NCBI RefSeq assembly: GCF_024704725.1 | Contig: NZ_JALIQS010000004.1 | Span: forward strand, 372,001 to 436,000 | Source: Shinella sp. CPCC 101442 | GTDB taxonomy: Bacteria > Pseudomonadota > Alphaproteobacteria > Rhizobiales > Rhizobiaceae | Reading direction: 5' to 3' | DNA length: 64,000 nt | Shown: positions 33,252 to 43,032 of the stretch, one piece after another | Layout: each line of letters opens with the position of its first letter | How positions within the stretch are numbered: the stretch's first letter is position 1 | Notes under the pieces: model-generated | Database searches by the model: none | The model's input: only the letters and a program-made list of their open reading frames with translations | What the model was told of the DNA's origin: nothing | Program-made: the position numbers and the translations under genes

Positions 33252-34352
33252 ATGGTCAAAGGGGCCATGCTCGATCACGCCGCACCAGATTCGCTCGCTT
33301 CGGCCCGTCATGACGGGCAGGCCCCGACCATTCTCGTCGTCACCGATGCCTGGCGCCCGCAGTTGAACGGCGTCGTGCATACGCTGGAAGAGCTTGCCCG
33401 CTCGATGGCGGAGGAGGGGATCGAGGTCTTGTTCCTGACGCCGGAAAAGTTCGCGACGGTGCCGCTGCCCTCCTACTCGGAGATCCGCCTCGCGATCACG
33501 TCGAAGCGTCAGGTTCTGGCGGAGATCGAGGCGATCGCACCCGACTACATCCACATTGCCACCGAGGGGCCGCTCGGCATGGCGGCGCGGCGCGCCTGTC
33601 TGCAGCGACGGCTGCCCTTCACCACGGCCTATCACACGCGGTTTCCCGAGTTCATCAGCGCGCGCCTGCCGATCCCGGAAAGCTGGAGCTACTGGTGGCT
33701 GCGCCGCTTCCACAATGCCGGCGAAGGCATGATGGTGGCGACGAAATCGCTGGGTGCGGAAATGGCGGCACGGGGTTTCAACCGTATCAAGCGCTGGTCG
33801 CGCGGGGTTGATACCAACCAGTTCGATCCCGCCAAACGTCGTGATCTCGGCCTGCCGCGGCCGATCTTCCTCAATGTCGGGCGCGTGGCGGTGGAAAAGA
33901 ACCTGCCGGCCTTCCTCGCGCTTGATCTGCCGGGCAGCAAGGTCGTCGTCGGCGACGGACCGGATCTGGCCATGTTGCGGCAGCGTTATCCCGATGTGCA
34001 TTTCCTCGGCCGCAAGACCGGCGAGGATCTGGCTTCGATCTACGCTTCCGCCGACGTCTTCGTCTTTCCGAGCCGCACCGATACGTTCGGCAATGTGATG
34101 CTGGAAGCTCTGGCCAGCGGCGTTCCCGTCGCCGCCTTCCCTGTTACGGCGCCGCGCGATGTGCTGGGCGAGGCCGGCGCACTCTCGGAAGACCTGCGCG
34201 AGGCTGCACTTGCCGCGCTCGACATCCCCAGGGATATCGCGCTTGGCCGCGCGGCGACCTATAGCTGGCGCGCCTGCGCGCTGGAGTTTCTGGGGAACCT
34301 GACCCGCGTGCCGCGCGATGCTTTCGCGGCACGCCGTCTCAGCCTTCGCTGA
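33252..34352 (+). CDS. GT4-type glycosyltransferase
   Basis: The product has 366 residues. The GT-B fold has an N-terminal glycine motif (DAWRPQLNGVVHTLEELA) and a C-terminal Glycos_transf_1 domain with NVGRVAVEKN, VVGDGPDL and the donor-binding E-x7-E-like stretch SRTDTFGNVMLEALASG. It resembles alpha-mannosyltransferases of the MgtA type that act on lipids or polysaccharide; the acceptor is unknown. A start at 33267 is an alternative. Its stop TGA abuts the pgi stop (TGATCA), so the genes are convergent without spacing. Confidence 0.85.
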   Translation: MVKGAMLDHAAPDSLASARHDGQAPTILVVTDAWRPQLNGVVHTLEELARSMAEEGIEVLFLTPEKFATVPLPSYSEIRLAITSKRQVLAEIEAIAPDYIHIATEGPLGMAARRACLQRRLPFTTAYHTRFPEFISARLPIPESWSYWWLRRFHNAGEGMMVATKSLGAEMAARGFNRIKRWSRGVDTNQFDPAKRRDLGLPRPIFLNVGRVAVEKNLPAFLALDLPGSKVVVGDGPDLAMLRQRYPDVHFLGRKTGEDLASIYASADVFVFPSRTDTFGNVMLEALASGVPVAAFPVTAPRDVLGEAGALSEDLREAALAALDIPRDIALGRAATYSWRACALEFLGNLTRVPRDAFAARRLSLR

Positions 34353-35978
34353 TCAGTTTGCAGCCTTGAGCAGCGCGGCAACGAGGCCGGCCGTCGAGGA
34401 ATCGTGGCCTTCGGCGCTCTCCTTGCCCTCTACGACCGGCAGCAGGCCCGTCGCCAGCTCCTTGCCGAGCTCCACGCCCCACTGGTCGAAGGAGTTGATG
34501 TTGAACAGCGCGCCTTCGACGAAGACGCGGTGCTCATAGAGCGCGATCAGGCGGCCAAGCGCAAAGGGCGTCAGGCTGTCATGCACCATCGTGATTGACG
34601 GGCGGTTGCCGGCGAAGACCCGGTGCGGTGCGATCCTGTCGGCCTTCGCCTCGTCCATGCCCTTGGAGGTCAGCTGCGCCTTGGCTTCCTCGAGCGAGCG
34701 GCCCTTCATGAGGGCTTCCGACTGCGCCAGGCAATTGGCGATCAAAAGCTGGTGCTGGTGGCGCAGGGTCTTTTCGTGGCCGTTCGCCGCGATCAGGAAT
34801 TCGGCCGGAATGATCGACGTACCCTGGTGGATGAGCTGATAGAAGGCGTGCTGGCCGTTGGTGCCGGGCTCGCCCCAGACGACCGGGCCGGTCTTGCCCT
34901 CGACCGGCTTGGAATCCAACGTCACGGACTTGCCGTTCGATTCCATGTCGAGCTGCTGAAGATAGGCCGGGAAGCGTGACAGCCGCTGGTCATAGGGCAG
35001 GATGGCGCGCGACGGGTAGTTCAGCACGTTGCGGTGATAGTAGCCGATGAGGCCAAGCAGAACAGGAATGTTTTCCCGGATCGGCGCGGTGCGGAAATGA
35101 TTGTCGATGGCATGGCCGCCGGCGAGGAATTCGGCAAAGTTCTCCTTGCCGATGGCGATCATCAGCGGCAGGCCGATGGCCGACCAGATCGAGTAACGCC
35201 CGCCGACCCAGTCCCAGAAGCCGAAGACGCGCTCTGCGCCGATGCCGAAGGCCGAGACCCTGTCGAGTGCGGTGGAGACTGCGCAGAAATGGCTGCCGAC
35301 GGCGGCGTCGCCCAGCTTGCCGGCGATGAACGCGCGCGCGGTGGCGGCATTGGTCATCGTCTCGATGGTGGTGAAGGTTTTCGACGCGACGATGAACAGC
35401 GTCGTCTCGGCTTCGAGCAGCTTCAGCGTATCGGCGATATGCGCGCCGTCGATATTGGAGACGAAGTGCAGGCGCGGGCCGTCGTGGAAGGGTGCAAGCG
35501 CCAGTGTCGCCATGACCGGGCCGAGGTCGGAGCCGCCGATGCCGATATTGACGACGTCGGTGATCTTCTTGCCGGTGGCACCCTTCAGCGTGCCGGAGCG
35601 GATACCGTCGGCAAAGGCGCCCATGGCGTCGAGCACGGCGTTGACGTCAGGCATGACGTCCTTGCCATCGACGAGAACCGGCGTGTTGGAACGATTGCGC
35701 AGCGCGGTGTGCAGCACGGCGCGCTCTTCGGTGATGTTGATGATGTCGCCTGCAAACATCGCGTCGCGCTTCTTCTCGACGCCGGCCTGCTTGGCAAGTT
35801 CCTCCAGCCCGTCGAGCACGGCGTCGTTCACCGCGCATTTGGAATAGTCGAACAGGAAGTCGTCGAGCGTCGTGCTGTAGCGGGAGAACCGCGTGGGGTC
35901 GGCCGCGAAGGCCGCCCTTATGTCTGTGGCGTTGGTGTCGCGGACGATGGATTTCAGCTTTTCGACAAGCGCGTTCAT
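34353..35978 (-). CDS. pgi: Glucose-6-phosphate isomerase
   Basis: The product has 541 residues, the usual length for the larger bacterial form. Pgi interconverts glucose 6-phosphate and fructose 6-phosphate. The sugar-phosphate-binding segments [15 protein letters not shown] and the signature [13 protein letters not shown] are visible, together with [18 protein letters not shown] 14-bp palindrome 90 bases upstream matches one before fructokinase, suggesting shared control of hexose use. Confidence 0.97.
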   Translation of the reverse strand: MNALVEKLKSIVRDTNATDIRAAFAADPTRFSRYSTTLDDFLFDYSKCAVNDAVLDGLEELAKQAGVEKKRDAMFAGDIINITEERAVLHTALRNRSNTPVLVDGKDVMPDVNAVLDAMGAFADGIRSGTLKGATGKKITDVVNIGIGGSDLGPVMATLALAPFHDGPRLHFVSNIDGAHIADTLKLLEAETTLFIVASKTFTTIETMTNAATARAFIAGKLGDAAVGSHFCAVSTALDRVSAFGIGAERVFGFWDWVGGRYSIWSAIGLPLMIAIGKENFAEFLAGGHAIDNHFRTAPIRENIPVLLGLIGYYHRNVLNYPSRAILPYDQRLSRFPAYLQQLDMESNGKSVTLDSKPVEGKTGPVVWGEPGTNGQHAFYQLIHQGTSIIPAEFLIAANGHEKTLRHQHQLLIANCLAQSEALMKGRSLEEAKAQLTSKGMDEAKADRIAPHRVFAGNRPSITMVHDSLTPFALGRLIALYEHRVFVEGALFNINSFDQWGVELGKELATGLLPVVEGKESAEGHDSSTAGLVAALLKAAN

Positions 35979-36067
35979 CGGCGTCTTCCCTGGCTTTGGA
36001 CGATGCCGCTAGCTAGTCGCTTTGGTATGCGCAAATCAAGACCGAAAACGCGTCTCGGACGAAAAAA

Positions 36068-36081
36068 CTAAATCGATTTAG
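36068..36081. promoter_or_regulatory. LacI-type operator candidate upstream of pgi
   Basis: CTAAATCGATTTAG is a perfect 14-bp palindrome with a central CG. It shares TAAATCGATT with the site in front of fructokinase. It lies 90 bases before the pgi start and 24 beyond the acyl-CoA ligase stop. Confidence 0.6.
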
Positions 36082-36104
36082 AGGCGGCGGAGCCGGGGCT
36101 ATGC

Positions 36105-37805
36105 TCAGCCCCGGAGATCCTTGCGCAAGATCTTGCCGACATTGGATTTCGGCAGTTCGGTGCGGAACTCGATGAAGCGTGGGCGCTTGTAGTTTGTGAG
36201 GTTCGCCGCGCAATGGACCTTCACCTCCGCCTCGGTCAAGGCCGGGTCCCTCTTCACCACGAAGAGCTTCACCGCCTCGCCGGAATGCTCGTCCGGCACG
36301 CCGATCGCGGCACATTCGAGAATGCCGGCAAGCGACATCGCAACCTCTTCCACCTCGTTCGGGAAGACGTTGAAGCCGGAGACCAGGATCATGTCCTTCT
36401 TGCGATCGACGATCTTGGTGAAACCTTCCGCCGACATGAAGCCGATATCGCCGGAGCGGAAGAAGCCATCCGCCGTCATCACCTTCGCCGTCTCGTCCGG
36501 CCGCTGCCAGTAACCGACCATGACCTGGGGCCCGCGAATGCAGATTTCGCCGACACCGCCCAGCGCGAGCGTGTTGCCGTCGTCGTCGCGGATTTCGATC
36601 TCGGTGGAGGGAAGCGGCAGGCCGATCGTGCCGGTGAACTCCGCGCGGTCGAAGCGGTTGGCGGTCGCCACCGGCGAGGTTTCCGAGAGACCGTAGCCCT
36701 CGATGACCGCGCAGCCCGTCGTCTTCTGCCAGCGTTCGGCGACCGGCCGCTGCACCGCCATGCCGCCGCCGAGCGTCAGCAGCAGGTCGGAGAGATCGAG
36801 CTTGGCGAAGTCCGGGTTGTTCATCAGCGCGTTGAACAGCGTGTTGAGGCCGGGGAAGATATGGACACGATACTTGCCCAGTTCCTTGACGAAGGCGGGA
36901 ATGTCGCGCGGGTTGGCGATCAGCACGTTGTGGCCGCCGAGCGCGATGCCCATCAGCCCGTTCACCGTCAGTGCGAAGATATGGTAGAGCGGCAGCGCGC
37001 AGATGAAGACGAGCTGGTCCGGCCGCTTCTTCACGTGGAAGATCGGCTCGATCCACAGCTTGATCTGCTCCATGTTGGAAAGCAGGTTGGCGTGCGTCAG
37101 CGTCGCGCCCTTGGAAACGCCCGTCGTGCCGCCGGTATATTGCAGGAAGGCGGTGTCGCCGGGGGCGACGGCGACCGGCTTCAGCGTGCCGCGCGCGCCC
37201 TCGGCCATCGCCTGCTTGAAGGGAATATGTCCGGGCAGCGACCAGGCCGGCACCAGCTTCTTCACCTTGCGCACGACGAGATTGACGATCAGCCCCTTGA
37301 GGCCGAGCATGTCGCCCATCGTGGTGACGACGACGTGCTTCACCGCGGTGCGCGAGACGACCTGCGCCACCGTGCTTGCGAAGTTCTCCAGAACGAACAG
37401 CGCCTTGGCGCCGGCATCCTTCAGCTGGTGTTCGAGTTCGCGCGGCGTGTAGAGCGGGTTGACGTTCACGACGACGAGGCCAGCGCGCAGGATGCCGAAG
37501 ATGATGACCGGGTTCTGCAGGATGTTCGGCATCATCACGGCGACGCGGTCGCCCTTTTCCAGGCCCTTGGCCTGAAGCCAGGCGGCGATCTTTTTCGAGG
37601 CGGCTTCGAAATCGCGAAACGTCAGCGTCTTGCCCATGCTGGTAAAGGCGGGGCGATCGGCAAATTGGGCGCAGCAGCTTTCGACCAGCGCGCCAATGGA
37701 GGGATGCGCCAGCGGCGCGATGTCACCGGCCATGCCATCCGGATAGCTGGCAAGCCAAAAACGGCCGGTCGGCTCGGTGGAAGGGGCCTCGATTGTGACC
37801 GTCAT
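36105..37805 (-). CDS. fadD: Long-chain fatty acid-CoA ligase
   Basis: The product has 566 residues from the ATG at 37805, with GGAGGAGAG upstream. FadD activates fatty acids through an acyl-adenylate to acyl-CoA. The P-loop is LQYTGGTTGVSKGATLTH, the Gly-rich A5 region is VIEGYGLSETSPVA, and the FACS motif around DGFFRSGDIGFMSAEGF ends in VDRKKDMI. The C-terminal catalytic Lys lies in SNVGKILRKDLR. An in-frame upstream extension was rejected. An operator-like site lies about 125 bases upstream. Confidence 0.93.
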   Translation of the reverse strand: MTVTIEAPSTEPTGRFWLASYPDGMAGDIAPLAHPSIGALVESCCAQFADRPAFTSMGKTLTFRDFEAASKKIAAWLQAKGLEKGDRVAVMMPNILQNPVIIFGILRAGLVVVNVNPLYTPRELEHQLKDAGAKALFVLENFASTVAQVVSRTAVKHVVVTTMGDMLGLKGLIVNLVVRKVKKLVPAWSLPGHIPFKQAMAEGARGTLKPVAVAPGDTAFLQYTGGTTGVSKGATLTHANLLSNMEQIKLWIEPIFHVKKRPDQLVFICALPLYHIFALTVNGLMGIALGGHNVLIANPRDIPAFVKELGKYRVHIFPGLNTLFNALMNNPDFAKLDLSDLLLTLGGGMAVQRPVAERWQKTTGCAVIEGYGLSETSPVATANRFDRAEFTGTIGLPLPSTEIEIRDDDGNTLALGGVGEICIRGPQVMVGYWQRPDETAKVMTADGFFRSGDIGFMSAEGFTKIVDRKKDMILVSGFNVFPNEVEEVAMSLAGILECAAIGVPDEHSGEAVKLFVVKRDPALTEAEVKVHCAANLTNYKRPRFIEFRTELPKSNVGKILRKDLRG

Positions 37806-37929
37806 ATATGCTCTCCTCCTTGGGCGCGGGCATCGTCCGTCCAGCCGGCACCGAATGGTCCTCCAACCACGCGATACGGACAAGATGATGCTTTTAGCGG
37901 GCGCCATCAAGAAATATCGCTATCTTACA

Positions 37930-37945
37930 TTGACGTAAACGTCAA
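37930..37945. promoter_or_regulatory. Operator candidate TTGACGT-AA-ACGTCAA upstream of acyl-CoA ligase
   Basis: Two 7-bp arms form a perfect inverted repeat around AA. A related palindrome is found before nitronate monooxygenase at 44015-44038. The CGTwwACG core resembles what I recall of LiuR-type operators controlling fatty-acid and branched-chain degradation in alphaproteobacteria. Confidence 0.5.
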
Positions 37946-38102
37946 CAAGCGACAATGGCGTGGCAAGTCGCTTTTTCGTGAACCTGAAGCGAGCTGCGGC
38001 GTCTCACCGCGCCTTCCACCAAAAAACCGCGTATATGTTTAACATTCATCGGGTACACCTTATCTAGGGGATCCCGGCCGGACGCCGGAGACAGTGGAGT
38101 GC

Positions 38103-39299
38103 ATGAGTTTGCTGCATCAGGAACACCGCAGAAGTGAGCCACGGTTTCTCGGCGCCGCGCGCCAGAGCGGGGCTGCTCTCATCTCGCCGATTTCCGCGGC
38201 GCGCTGGCTGCTCGTGCTCGTCGTTTTCGCCGGAATCTACTTCTTCCACGGCTTCGTCGTGCCTGTGCTCGCGGCGCTCGTCATCGCCTTTGCCAGCTGG
38301 CCGCTCTATACGCGCCTGCTGGCGCAGGTGAACGGCAACCGCACACTCGCCGCCTCCATCGCCATCCTGCTCATCCTCGCCTTCATCATCGGCCCGATCG
38401 TCATCGCCTCCACCTATGCCCTGCACGAGGTGCGCGACTGGGTCGGCTGGGCGGTGGAAACCAACCGCACCGGGGCCGCGACGCCGGAATGGATCCGCGC
38501 ACTGCCGGTCATCGGCGGCTGGCTGGCCATGCAGTGGACGCGTTTTCTCGATCATCCCGGCGCCATCGGCGAGCTGACGCAGGTCGTCAGCGGCGCCAAT
38601 ATCGGCAATATCTACCGCGTGGCGCTGGCGGCCGGCGGCAAGGCCTTCAACCTGCTGCTCGCCGCGCTCTTCATGCTGATCGCGCTGTTCTTCATCTATC
38701 GCGACGGCCAGTCCTTCGCCGGCCAGGTCGACCGCCTCGGCGAACGCATCCTGCCGATGCGCTGGGAGCGCATTTCCCGCATCGTGCCCGCAACCATCAG
38801 CTCCACCGTAACAGGCATGACGCTGATCGCCATCGGCGAAGGCATCGTGCTCGGTGTCGCCTACTGGATCGCCGGCGTGCCGTCGGCCGTCACGCTCGGC
38901 GTCATCACCGGCATCATGGCGCTTTTCCCCGGCGGCGCGCCGCTCTCCTTCACGCTGGTGTCGGTCTATCTGGTCTCGAGCGGTTCGCCCGTCGCAGGCC
39001 TCGCCCTCTTCGTCTGGGGTTCCGTCGAACTCTTCATCGTCGACAAGACGCTGCGTCCCCGCCTCGTCGGCGGCCCGATCAAGCTGCCGTTCCTGCCGAC
39101 GTTCTTCGGTCTCATCGGCGGCGTGAAGACCATGGGCTTCCTCGGCCTGTTCATAGGCCCTGTCCTCATGGCGCTGCTCGTCGCCATCTGGCGCGAGTGG
39201 ATCCGCGAAGTGGAGGCAAGCGATCCTCCGTCGCCGATCATTCTCGATCCCCATGCCGAACCGCCTGTCACGCCTGATCAGGAACGCAATCTCGGCTGA
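38103..39299 (+). CDS. AI-2E family transporter / PerM-like membrane protein
   Basis: The product has 398 residues from the ATG at 38103 (GTGGAG just upstream; a GTG at 38094 is the alternative). Seven to eight transmembrane helices in the AI-2E/UPF0118 pattern are present: two near 34-80, one near 90-110, a soluble stretch, then a C-terminal group with TLGVITGIMALFPGGAPLSF and the late GGVKTMGFLGLFIGPVLMAL. Members export small molecules or act as Na+/H+ antiporters; the substrate is not predictable. It stands alone. Confidence 0.88.
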   Translation: MSLLHQEHRRSEPRFLGAARQSGAALISPISAARWLLVLVVFAGIYFFHGFVVPVLAALVIAFASWPLYTRLLAQVNGNRTLAASIAILLILAFIIGPIVIASTYALHEVRDWVGWAVETNRTGAATPEWIRALPVIGGWLAMQWTRFLDHPGAIGELTQVVSGANIGNIYRVALAAGGKAFNLLLAALFMLIALFFIYRDGQSFAGQVDRLGERILPMRWERISRIVPATISSTVTGMTLIAIGEGIVLGVAYWIAGVPSAVTLGVITGIMALFPGGAPLSFTLVSVYLVSSGSPVAGLALFVWGSVELFIVDKTLRPRLVGGPIKLPFLPTFFGLIGGVKTMGFLGLFIGPVLMALLVAIWREWIREVEASDPPSPIILDPHAEPPVTPDQERNLG

Positions 39300-39406
39300 G
39301 CCGGCAGGCGCTTTCCCGGATCGCATGCGGCGCAATTGCTTGCAAATACAACGGATGGAGCCATAGTGTTTCCCGCGCATTTTGCGCAGCTTGAGGGGAA
39401 TACATC

Positions 39407-39643
39407 ATGACATCCGCCAAACGGACAGCGCTTGCCGCGCTCGTCCTTACGACCGCTTTTGCGACCTCCCAAACCTCGGCGCTTGCCTGGGGCTGTATCG
39501 CCGTATCGGAAGAGGGCAGCTACGGCTACAGCTACAGCTATGACAATGAAGGCGACGCGCGCGAAAAGGCGCTGACGGAATGCGCCAACCGCACGACCGA
39601 AGAATCCGTGTGCGAAATCACGGAATGCGACGAGGACGATTGA
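39407..39643 (+). CDS. Small secreted DUF4189-like protein
   Basis: The product has 78 residues. A signal peptide (about 1-27, ending TSALA) is followed by a mature domain starting WGCIAVSEEG and containing an AREKALTECANR helix, three further cysteines and an acidic tail. The WGCIAV...AL..C pattern resembles DUF4189. Function unknown. GAGGGGAA precedes the ATG. Confidence 0.75.
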   Translation: MTSAKRTALAALVLTTAFATSQTSALAWGCIAVSEEGSYGYSYSYDNEGDAREKALTECANRTTEESVCEITECDEDD

Positions 39644-40364
39644 GACGCCGCGATTGCGGAGCCCGCCACCGCTGCGGGCTCCGTTCCGCGCCGCCTTGCC
39701 CTATTGCGGCTGGCGTGCCAGCGGAACAATTTGGTCAAAATTGACAATTCGAAACTCCGTGGCAGATGCGCCCGGTATCGCGCAGCAATGCCGTGGAGGC
39801 CCGCGTTCTTTCCGCACGGTCTGCGCCGCTCTGGCATTGCTCTCGTGTCTGCGGTTTCGCTTGCCGGAAAAGTCGTCCAGGTCGCCTCGACGTCGCAGCG
39901 TTCTGCACGCGCCACGAAGGTTACGGCTGCTCAAAGGGAATCTATCTGGACGGCCAGCGTGATCTCGCGGCAGCAACGTGACGTCAATCGGTCGCCCGAC
40001 CCCGATCTAAAACTATCGGCAGTCGCGTCCACGCCGCTTCTGACAGACTAAGCCGATGTCGTCCAGCCTAAACAGAAGCCGGAATGTTCGCCCAGCCTCT
40101 TGCAAAGAGGTTTGCAAGATTGCCTGCGGCGGCGTGGAGGTTCGTTTGAGCAAAGACGTTCGCTTGCCGCTGCATTGGCCCGGACGCTTTTGCTCCCCAT
40201 CAGGGCAGATCCGCGAAGAGCAGGGCGCATCGAAGATGACGCCCTGCTTGCTAGGCATTGATCCGGCGCGGGCCGAGAAGCCATCCGCGTTGCAGGCCGA
40301 CACGGGTTCTGCCTTGCCTTGGAATACAAGGCCGCGCTCGACCTTCAGGCCGACTGCGGGTGAT
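39644..40364. other. Gene-poor stretch of about 720 bases
   Basis: Several short open frames exist on both strands, but none has a good start, a Shine-Dalgarno and a recognisable product. Frames break often, and 40050-40330 looks like degraded coding sequence on the minus strand. I see no repeat, RNA gene or terminator of note. Confidence 0.5.
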
Positions 40365-40853
40365 TTACTGGGCGATTGGCTTCAGGGAGTTGAAAATCGC
40401 GCCGATCGCTTCGCCATGTGCCTTCTGTTCTTCGGTGCCTCCCCAGTAGGTAACGACCAAAGTCTTGTCGGCGCCGGCCACCAGTGCCGTCAGGCCAATG
40501 GTCACAGGGCCGTCATTGTCCTTGCCGGACCAATAGACATTGTAGGCCTGCATGCCATTGATCTTGCCTTCCTCTTCTTTCTTGGTCGAATCGTCGACCG
40601 TGATATTTTGGCTCGCGAGATATTCAACAGCCTCTGTGACTGTCTCACTGGTATCCTTGCCGTCCTGCGCATCGATAGAAAAATACACGGCGTCATCGTC
40701 GGATTGAACCTCGATGCCGCTCTCGGTCTGTGTCGTTTTCCATCCATCGGGAATGGTGATGACGGCAACCGGTGCCTCGGCCGGAAACTTGAATTCGGCA
40801 GCCTGCGTGGCGCTGGCGAACAAAAGCGTGGCAACAAAGATGGCATGCTTCAT
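40365..40853 (-). CDS. Secreted protein of unknown function
   Basis: The product has 162 residues from the ATG at 40853, with GGAGG nine bases before it. A signal peptide (HAIFVATLLFASATQAA, cleaved near 18) is followed by a compact acidic mature domain starting EFKFPAEAPVAVITIPDGW. It ends in an EAIGAIFNSLKPIAQ helix. The pattern of an IPDGWK start and a closing helix recalls small periplasmic lipid/stress proteins of the PsbP/DUF1795 type, but I do not recognise a family with certainty. Confidence 0.7.
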   Translation of the reverse strand: MKHAIFVATLLFASATQAAEFKFPAEAPVAVITIPDGWKTTQTESGIEVQSDDDAVYFSIDAQDGKDTSETVTEAVEYLASQNITVDDSTKKEEEGKINGMQAYNVYWSGKDNDGPVTIGLTALVAGADKTLVVTYWGGTEEQKAHGEAIGAIFNSLKPIAQ

Positions 40854-41354
40854 GACGATCTCCTCCATAACGACGACGCTGAGTGGCTTCAAGCGTCGAT
40901 TGCAAAAAAACCTGTATAGTTTCAGAAGGTTAATCTGCAGCCGGTCACTTGATTTCGGCCGAGATCAACTTGGCTTGGAGACGTTCACCCGATGGTATCG
41001 AATCCGCCCGCAGTCCGTTTCAGGTCGGGATCGAGCTTGGCGAACCGCGCAGGGCACCCTTGTCAAAACCGGTCGCGCAGCTCTTTCGGCGTTCAACGCT
41101 CGGTCAACAACAACGCACCGGGCTGAGAGATTTGTGCATTTTAGAAGAGCAGGCTGCGGTTTTCACCGTCCATTTTTGACATCTGCAGCGAAGGACGAAA
41201 ATGGACGATAGGGAGCACCCATAGCTGGAGATGTCTTGTCGACCGATCCGCCCCAATGAACGACGACATACACATTGCGTCGTTGTTGTCGTAGCCCGGG
41301 CGATTTGGCTAATATAGGCTTTACTGGTTTGACGGATAGGCTGGACAAGGCAGC
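40854..41354. other. Gene-poor stretch upstream of LuxR-type regulator
   Basis: About 500 bases without a supportable gene. It contains the inverted repeat at 41167-41207 and presumably the promoters of the flanking divergent genes. Confidence 0.5.
41167..41207. repeat. Inverted repeat with 10-bp perfect arms
   Basis: CGTCCATTTT and AAAATGGACG are exact inverted copies separated by 21 bases. It lies 148 bases before the LuxR-type gene. It may be a regulator site or the end of a lost mobile element. Confidence 0.5.
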
Positions 41355-42455
41355 ATGACCCTGAATTTGGAAAAGCTCGATCGCGCGCTGGACCGCTCCC
41401 TGGAGGCCGCCGTCGATCCGACCTTGTGGCCGAAGATTTTGGACGAGGTGGTCGAGGCGACAGGCTCGTTCGGAGCCAACCTCATCCCGACAGCCGCCAT
41501 TCGGCCGGACGTGGTCATGTGCACCGAGAGCATGAAGCCTGGGTTTTCACAATATTTCGCGGATGGCTGGCATCTCAACGACTGGCGATTGCAAGGCGTT
41601 CCCCTGCTCAAGAAGACCGGAACGGCGCGCGATCAGCAGTATACCTCTCGCGATCAGTTCGAGCGGCATCGGTTTTATCGCTTTCAAGCCAAGTACGGGA
41701 TCGGCAGGAGTTGCATCATAGGTTTCGCGTCGTCTCCTGATGAAATCCTGACCCTGACGCTCCACCGGACATTGGATTGCGATTTCTACAGCGACGAAGA
41801 GGCGGTGGTTTTTCAAAGGGCGGGCACGCGCCTTGCGGCCTCCGCGAGGATTGCCCGGGCGATGTCGGGCAGCAGGGTCGCGGGAATGATGGAGGGCTTT
41901 CAGGCAGCAGGCGTCGCGGCCGTGTTCTTCGACAGGTTCTGCCGGGTAACAAGCGTGACCGCTGCGGCAGAAGCGCTCTTCGGCCCTGACATCGACGTCA
42001 ACAATCGCGTGCTGGTTTGTCATAGCCATAGCACAACCAGCGCGATCCAGAACAGAATGCGCGCGGTGATTGACGCACACTGGCTTAAGTCGGATCGCCC
42101 TTCGGGCGCTGTTTCGGTATCACGGCATGGCGGTCGGCCGTTGAAGGTGCTGGTTCAGCGTCTGGGAGGCAATCTTCCCGATCTCTTCGCCCACTCCGTC
42201 GGCGTCTGCTTGATTACGGATCTGGCGCGGGAGGCGGAACCCAATGCACAGCATCTCTGTCTGCTGTTCGGCCTCACGGCCGCCGAGGCGGCTGTCGCCA
42301 TCACGCTTTCCCAAGGCATGACCTTGCGAGAGATCGCGGAACGCAAGGGGATTTCCTACGAAACAGTACGCACCTACCTGCGCTCGATTTTCAGCAAGAC
42401 CGACACGAAGCGTCAGGCGGAGCTTGTGAAGCTCGTGACGCGGCTTGGCGCTTAA
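41355..42455 (+). CDS. LuxR-family (C-terminal HTH) regulator
   Basis: The product has 366 residues. The last 65 form a LuxR/GerE helix-turn-helix (LTAAEAAVAITLSQGMTLRE, then GISYETVRTYLRSIFSKT). The N-terminal 290 residues have no AHL-binding signature; residues about 185-280 (VAAVFFDRFCRVTSVTAAAEALFG) look PAS-like. It is therefore an orphan regulator of unknown signal. No luxI or receiver-domain partner is nearby. It is isolated between two gene-poor stretches. Confidence 0.85.
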   Translation: MTLNLEKLDRALDRSLEAAVDPTLWPKILDEVVEATGSFGANLIPTAAIRPDVVMCTESMKPGFSQYFADGWHLNDWRLQGVPLLKKTGTARDQQYTSRDQFERHRFYRFQAKYGIGRSCIIGFASSPDEILTLTLHRTLDCDFYSDEEAVVFQRAGTRLAASARIARAMSGSRVAGMMEGFQAAGVAAVFFDRFCRVTSVTAAAEALFGPDIDVNNRVLVCHSHSTTSAIQNRMRAVIDAHWLKSDRPSGAVSVSRHGGRPLKVLVQRLGGNLPDLFAHSVGVCLITDLAREAEPNAQHLCLLFGLTAAEAAVAITLSQGMTLREIAERKGISYETVRTYLRSIFSKTDTKRQAELVKLVTRLGA

Positions 42456-42843
42456 TAGGCTGCGGGCCTTCACTGATCACGGCAGGCTACGTTTTGTCGT
42501 TGTGTCCCGAACCGGGAGAGGTCTCGCCAGCCTATGGATTGACCGGCGCTGTTTGTGACGAGGTGGCCGGGGATGGACAGGCGGGGCAGCGAAATAGCCG
42601 GTTCGACGGCGAGGGATAGGCAGCAGCGTGCATATGGAAGGCTCTGAAACGAAAAGAGCACTCCGAGGGGTGCTCTCTCTGAAACGTTAAGGCGCCGCCG
42701 AATGCTATTTGCCCGGTGTATTCATCCCCCAGCCGCTCCAGCAAAGGGTTACCTGGCAAGCCCGAGCGTTCCCGGCAGCACCCGCTGCTTCGTGCTGGCG
42801 CTTTTCGAGGTTGCTGAAGACCCTAGCGAAGTGCTTGAATTGA
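42456..42843. other. Intergenic region between LuxR-type gene and tRNA-Thr
   Basis: No gene recognised. One hairpin AGAGCAC...GTGCTCT at 42655-42676 could act as a terminator for the tRNA on the minus strand. Confidence 0.5.
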
Positions 42844-42919
42844 TGGTGCCGCTTAGCAGACTCGAACTGCTGACCCCGTCATTACGAATGACGTGCTCTA
42901 CCAACTGAGCTAAAGCGGC
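42844..42919 (-). tRNA. tRNA-Thr (anticodon CGT)
   Basis: On the minus strand the acceptor stem GCCGCTT / AAGCGGC, D arm GCTCAGTTGGTAGAGC, anticodon loop TTCGTAA reading CGT, T loop TTCGAGT and an encoded CCA are all present. It reads ACG codons. Confidence 0.97.
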
Positions 42920-43032
42920 CTCCAGCGGTCCCGAAGCATGTCGGGGCCGGAATGGATGCGCTGATAACCGCAATGGGAAAAGATTTCAAGCGGCTAGTTT
43001 CAACTTCCGCATTTTTCCCGTGCGGTTCATGG

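Noticed and set aside
40050-40330. Possible transposase remnant on the minus strand
   Set aside because: Frames such as FAQTNLHAAAGNLANLFARG look coding, but I could not match them to a named family and the reading breaks repeatedly, so it is reported only as a gene-poor stretch.
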